Origin: Methylorubrum populi
GTDB taxonomy: Bacteria; Pseudomonadota; Alphaproteobacteria; Rhizobiales; Beijerinckiaceae
DNA length: 64,000 nucleotides
Direction: 5' to 3'
Assembly: GCF_002355515.1 (NCBI RefSeq)
Contig: NZ_AP014809.1
Location: 3,868,501 to 3,932,500 of the forward strand
Shown here: positions 61,086 to 64,000 of the stretch, in pieces
Numbering within the stretch: the stretch's first letter is position 1
How the letters are laid out: every line of letters begins with the position of its first letter
The notes under the pieces: model-generated
Seen by the model: the letters and a program-made list of their open reading frames with translations, nothing else
Told to the model about the DNA's origin: nothing
Databases searched by the model: none
Program-made: the position numbers and the translations under genes

Positions 61086-62987
61086 CTACTCGGCCCTGGC
61101 GTTCACATCGAGCTTGTCGAGCACCGCTGCCGGGGTCGGGGCGGTGCTGACATCGACCATGCCGAGACCCTCGCCGCTCTTCGCCTTGGCGCTGATCGAG
61201 AGGGTGCCGGGCTTGGCCACGAACTTGCCCATCGCCGCGCCGATCGCCTTGGCGGCCGCCGAGTTGCCGAGGATCACCGGCACGCCGATCACGCTCGCCG
61301 TGACATATTCCTTGCGCAGCTCGTCGGGCTTGAGGCTCAGCACCTTCGCCTGGGCGTCGATGAAGCGCTCGAACAGGCCGCCGTTCTCGAGCGTCAGGTC
61401 GAGCGCCTTGGCGGTGGCCGAGAGCATGGCGAAACCCGAGACCGCCGCATCCGGATCGAACACTTCGGGGCCGATTCCGCCGAGCGTGGCGTTGAGGTGG
61501 AGGCGGCCCATATCCTTGCCGGAGAGCGACAGCTCCCTGAAGCTCAGTTCGCGCTTCTCGCCGTTCCAGGCGGTGTCGGCCGCGGCATCGAGATCGAGGT
61601 CGCGGTAGCCGTAGAGGCCGAGCGAGCCGAGACCGGGGACGCCCTCGACGGCGGAGGCCGGCATGGTGAGGCCGGTCAGGCTGAAGCGGGTCTGGGTCGG
61701 CACGCCGTCCTGCGGCGGCCCGAAGCTCATGCTGGCGCCGCGCAGACCGATCCGGATCGGCGGGAGCGGAACGAGCTTCGCGGCCTTGAGCGGATCGCCC
61801 GAGGCGACCGGCCCGGGCACCGCGCCGACCTGCGCCAGATCGAGCCCGAGATCGGACAGCGTCAGGGTGCCGATGACCGGCGTGAGGCGGCGCAGCTCCG
61901 CCTCCTGCAGGTCCGGCGGCGGGGCCGCTCCCTTGGCCGGATTGGTGCCGGCGGGCAGCGGCGCCTGGGAGAGGCGGCGCAGGGCGGCGATCGTCGGTTC
62001 CAGGGAGAAGCCGGTGAGGGTGAGGCGCCCGACCTTCCCCTGCGCCTCCTTGGCGCCGAAGCCGATCTCGGCGAGCGTGAGGCCGGCCTCCGTGCCGCCC
62101 GCGTAGCTGATGCGGCCGATGCTGAAGGAGAGCGGATCCTCGCCCTTCACCTCCTTCACGGTCAGGTCCGTCGCCTCCAGGCTGCCGACCGAGACCGATT
62201 CGGCGAGATCCGCGAGCAGGCCGGCGGCGCGGGCGCGCTTGGCCCGGTCGTCCTCGGCGAGGCCGCCATCGCCCAGAGCCTCCACGGCGCCGCGCCAGGT
62301 CGCCGGGGTCTGGCGTCCGGAGAGGTCACGGCCGGTGAGGCGGGCGATCGACACCGTGGTGCCGCGCTCGTCGATGAAGGCGATGGTCTCGACGGAAAGC
62401 GACGCGTAGAGGCGCTGGAACGGGCTGCCGGCGGTTCCGGCCTCGCTGTAGAGGCGCGCCAGCGCGGTGAGATCGACCTCCTCGGCGCGGATCCGGCCGT
62501 AGCTGCCGCTGCCGGCCTGCGGCGCGCCCTCGACGGAGAGCGTCGCGCCGGCCGCGGTCAGTTCGCTGATGCGCCCCGCCCGGATCGTGCGCGCCGCCAC
62601 GTCGCGGTAGGTCACGACCTGCCGCTTCTCGCCGTCCCGGCGCTCGACCCTTAATTCCGGCATGGTGAGGCTGCCGGCGTCGAGGCGCTGGAGCCGGGCC
62701 GGCCACGCATCCTTGGCCGGCTCCTTCGCATCCTTCGAATCGGCCTTGAGGATCGCGAGCAGGTCGTCACGGGAGAGGCGCGTCCCGCTCACCGTGACCT
62801 TCGGCGCGGTGACGAGCGTGTCGCCGAAGGCGAGGCTCACGTTGTCGAGGACGAGATCCTGGACCGCGGAGGCCGCCTCCTGCGCGGCGGCCGGCGCCGA
62901 CGGCGCGGGCCCGGCCAGCAGCGCCACCGCGCAGGCCGAGGCGAGCAGTGCCCGCGTGAGAACGGGACGGCGCGTCGATGACATCAT
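61086..62987 (-). CDS. Large exported protein of unknown function
   Basis: 633 residues with a signal peptide (LTRALLASACAVALLAGPAP, then SAPAAAQ). The body is composed of repeated beta-strand-like segments in which lines like GRISELTAAGATLSVEG and GSLEATDLTVKEVKGEDPLS recur, suggesting repeats of a beta-sheet fold similar to AsmA-like or other periplasmic barrel-assembly proteins; this is only a shape impression. No catalytic motif. It ends near DVSTAPTPAAVLDKLDVNAR. A start at 62984 or 62987 (tandem ATG) fits. It is convergent with rlpA. Confidence 0.7.
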   Translation of the reverse strand: MMSSTRRPVLTRALLASACAVALLAGPAPSAPAAAQEAASAVQDLVLDNVSLAFGDTLVTAPKVTVSGTRLSRDDLLAILKADSKDAKEPAKDAWPARLQRLDAGSLTMPELRVERRDGEKRQVVTYRDVAARTIRAGRISELTAAGATLSVEGAPQAGSGSYGRIRAEEVDLTALARLYSEAGTAGSPFQRLYASLSVETIAFIDERGTTVSIARLTGRDLSGRQTPATWRGAVEALGDGGLAEDDRAKRARAAGLLADLAESVSVGSLEATDLTVKEVKGEDPLSFSIGRISYAGGTEAGLTLAEIGFGAKEAQGKVGRLTLTGFSLEPTIAALRRLSQAPLPAGTNPAKGAAPPPDLQEAELRRLTPVIGTLTLSDLGLDLAQVGAVPGPVASGDPLKAAKLVPLPPIRIGLRGASMSFGPPQDGVPTQTRFSLTGLTMPASAVEGVPGLGSLGLYGYRDLDLDAAADTAWNGEKRELSFRELSLSGKDMGRLHLNATLGGIGPEVFDPDAAVSGFAMLSATAKALDLTLENGGLFERFIDAQAKVLSLKPDELRKEYVTASVIGVPVILGNSAAAKAIGAAMGKFVAKPGTLSISAKAKSGEGLGMVDVSTAPTPAAVLDKLDVNARAE

Positions 62988-63125
62988 GGCTGGATCGGAT
63001 CGCAGGCTGGCGGGTGATCGGGGATGGGCCGTGAGCCCACCATCCCTGCCGGTTTTCCACAGGCGTGGCAATTGCGCCCGCGCCACGGAGCAGACGCTTC
63101 GCCGCCGGTGTTCGAGCCCGGCCCC

Positions 63126-63452
63126 TCAGATCGCGAAGGAGGTGCCGCAACCGCAGGAGGCGGTGGCGAGCGGGTTCTCGATCTTGAAGGACTGGCCGAT
63201 GAGATCGTTGACGAAATCGATGGTCGCGCCGCCCATATATTCGAGCGAAACGGGGTCGACGAGCACGGTGGCGCCGTCGCGCTCGATCACGATGTCGTCG
63301 CCCTCGCGGGCGCTGGTGATGTCGAAGGCGTAGGAGAAACCCGAGCAGCCGCCGCCGTTGACGCTGATGCGCAGCGACGAGCCGGGGGGCTCGGAGCCCA
63401 TGATCTCGTTGATGCGCTTGGCGGCGCGGGCGGTGAGGATGATATCGGCCAT
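63126..63452 (-). CDS. erpA: Iron-sulfur cluster insertion protein ErpA
   Basis: A-type carrier that delivers [4Fe-4S]/[2Fe-2S] clusters to apoproteins. 108 residues: [14 protein letters not shown], the first Cys in [17 protein letters not shown], and the pair in [13 protein letters not shown] close to the C-terminus. The length and the GGCSGF/CGCG pattern fit ErpA/IscA; the assignment to ErpA follows the erpA-dgt gene order found in alphaproteobacteria. The start at 63452 is clear. Divergent from dgt. Confidence 0.94.
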   Translation of the reverse strand: MADIILTARAAKRINEIMGSEPPGSSLRISVNGGGCSGFSYAFDITSAREGDDIVIERDGATVLVDPVSLEYMGGATIDFVNDLIGQSFKIENPLATASCGCGTSFAI

Positions 63453-63581
63453 CGTGGTACGGCCCCGTTTGGTGAACCGGTGTCGTGCGGGTCGGGCGCC
63501 CGGCGATTGCCGCGGGCGCCACCCCACACAAGATATGGGGCGCGAGGGCCGGCCGCAACGCGGCCAGGAAGGGGACGGGCT

Positions 63582-64000
63582 GTGCAGGTGCGGCAGAACG
63601 GCGAGCGCTGGCGGGCGCCCTACGCCACCGATCCGGCGGCGACCCGCGGGCGTCTGATTCCCGAGGCGTTCTCGCCGACACGCAGCGACTTCCAGCGCGA
63701 CCGCGACCGGATCATCCACTCCACCGCCTTCCGGCGGCTGAAGCACAAGACGCAGGTCTTCGTCCATCACGAGGGCGACCATTACCGCACCCGGCTCACC
63801 CACAGCCTGGAGGTCAGCCAGATCGCCCGGGCGCTCGCCCGCGCACTCGGCCTCGACGAGGATCTCGCGGAGGCGCTGGCGCTCAGCCACGATCTCGGCC
63901 ACACCTGCTTCGGCCATACCGGCGAGGACGCGCTCCACGCCTGCATGGCCGCTTACGGCGGCTTCGACCACAACGCCCAGGCGCTGCGCATCGTCACCCG
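63582..64000 (+). CDS. dgt: Deoxyguanosinetriphosphate triphosphohydrolase-like protein (partial, right edge)
   Basis: HD-domain enzyme that hydrolyses dGTP to deoxyguanosine and triphosphate. From a GTG at 63582 preceded by AGGAAGGGG, the first 139 codons are visible. [20 protein letters not shown] and [20 protein letters not shown] hold the first HD metal His, then [15 protein letters not shown] and [17 protein letters not shown] with the HD pair. It runs off the window edge; the full protein is usually about 400 residues. Divergent from erpA, the usual arrangement. Confidence 0.95.
   Translation, partial: MQVRQNGERWRAPYATDPAATRGRLIPEAFSPTRSDFQRDRDRIIHSTAFRRLKHKTQVFVHHEGDHYRTRLTHSLEVSQIARALARALGLDEDLAEALALSHDLGHTCFGHTGEDALHACMAAYGGFDHNAQALRIVT

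Noticed and set aside
63126..63971. 281-residue extension of ErpA
   Set aside because: The extension is antisense to dgt; ErpA homology starts at 63452.

Overview
The window reads as a stretch of chromosome from a pink-pigmented methylotrophic alphaproteobacterium of the Methylobacterium/Methylorubrum group. The evidence is very high G+C coding sequence on both strands, Rhizobiales-style gene sets (PlsY-DprA, ErpA next to dGTPase, HWE-type histidine kinase, IalB-like and RlpA-like envelope proteins), a formamidase/short-chain amide operon of the Methylophilus fmd type, and dispersed palindromic repeats typical of these genomes. The species assignment is inference from recognised sequences; no database search was run. 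The window is mostly core genome with a few accessory insertions, and no prophage, intact IS or CRISPR array was seen.

Layout. 1-10 kb: murJ (cut by the left edge), an iron-type superoxide dismutase, a membrane-anchored Pro-rich protein, a three-PAS HWE histidine kinase, two coupled family-2 glycosyltransferases, and an SNase-like protein/M48 lipoprotein-peptidase pair. 9.8-13 kb: a tRNA-Arg(CCU) gene interrupted by a 242-nt group I intron, a small XRE regulator of less GC-biased composition, then metK (with a pseudoknot-like leader) and trmB. 13-18 kb: topA, a YedY-like molybdopterin oxidoreductase coupled to a cytochrome b561, and a Met/Lys-rich exported protein. 18.5-23.2 kb: pyrB, a frameshifted hicA, hicB, a dihydroorotase homologue lacking the HxH metal site, plsY and dprA, mostly joined by stop/start overlaps. 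23.5-30.1 kb: an SGNH hydrolase with a papain-like exported protein, a DJ-1/PfpI protein, ruvX with an SMI1/KNR4 protein, gatC, gatA and small membrane proteins.

30.1-36 kb holds a two-module repeat, a decayed GIY-YIG nuclease gene, and an RND efflux pump with its adaptor. 37-47.6 kb is one long minus-strand operon for short-chain amides and possibly urea: urtABCDE-type ABC transporter, an alpha/beta hydrolase, formamidase FmdA, FmdB zinc-ribbon protein, an OprB-like porin and aliphatic amidase AmiE. Divergent from it at 48-52.3 kb is a two-gene signalling module: an NCS1 nucleobase-transporter/Cys-cluster/histidine kinase/receiver fusion, followed by an overlapping LuxR-type response regulator. 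The likely logic is that the transporter-kinase senses an external nitrogen compound and the regulator controls the amide operon; this is inferred from position only.

52-64 kb: an SDR, an IalB-like protein, a 29-residue membrane peptide, cobF, a ClpP-fold membrane protein, a PAS protein, a ParA/ribbon-helix-helix pair, RlpA, a large secreted protein of unknown function, erpA, and dgt (cut by the right edge).
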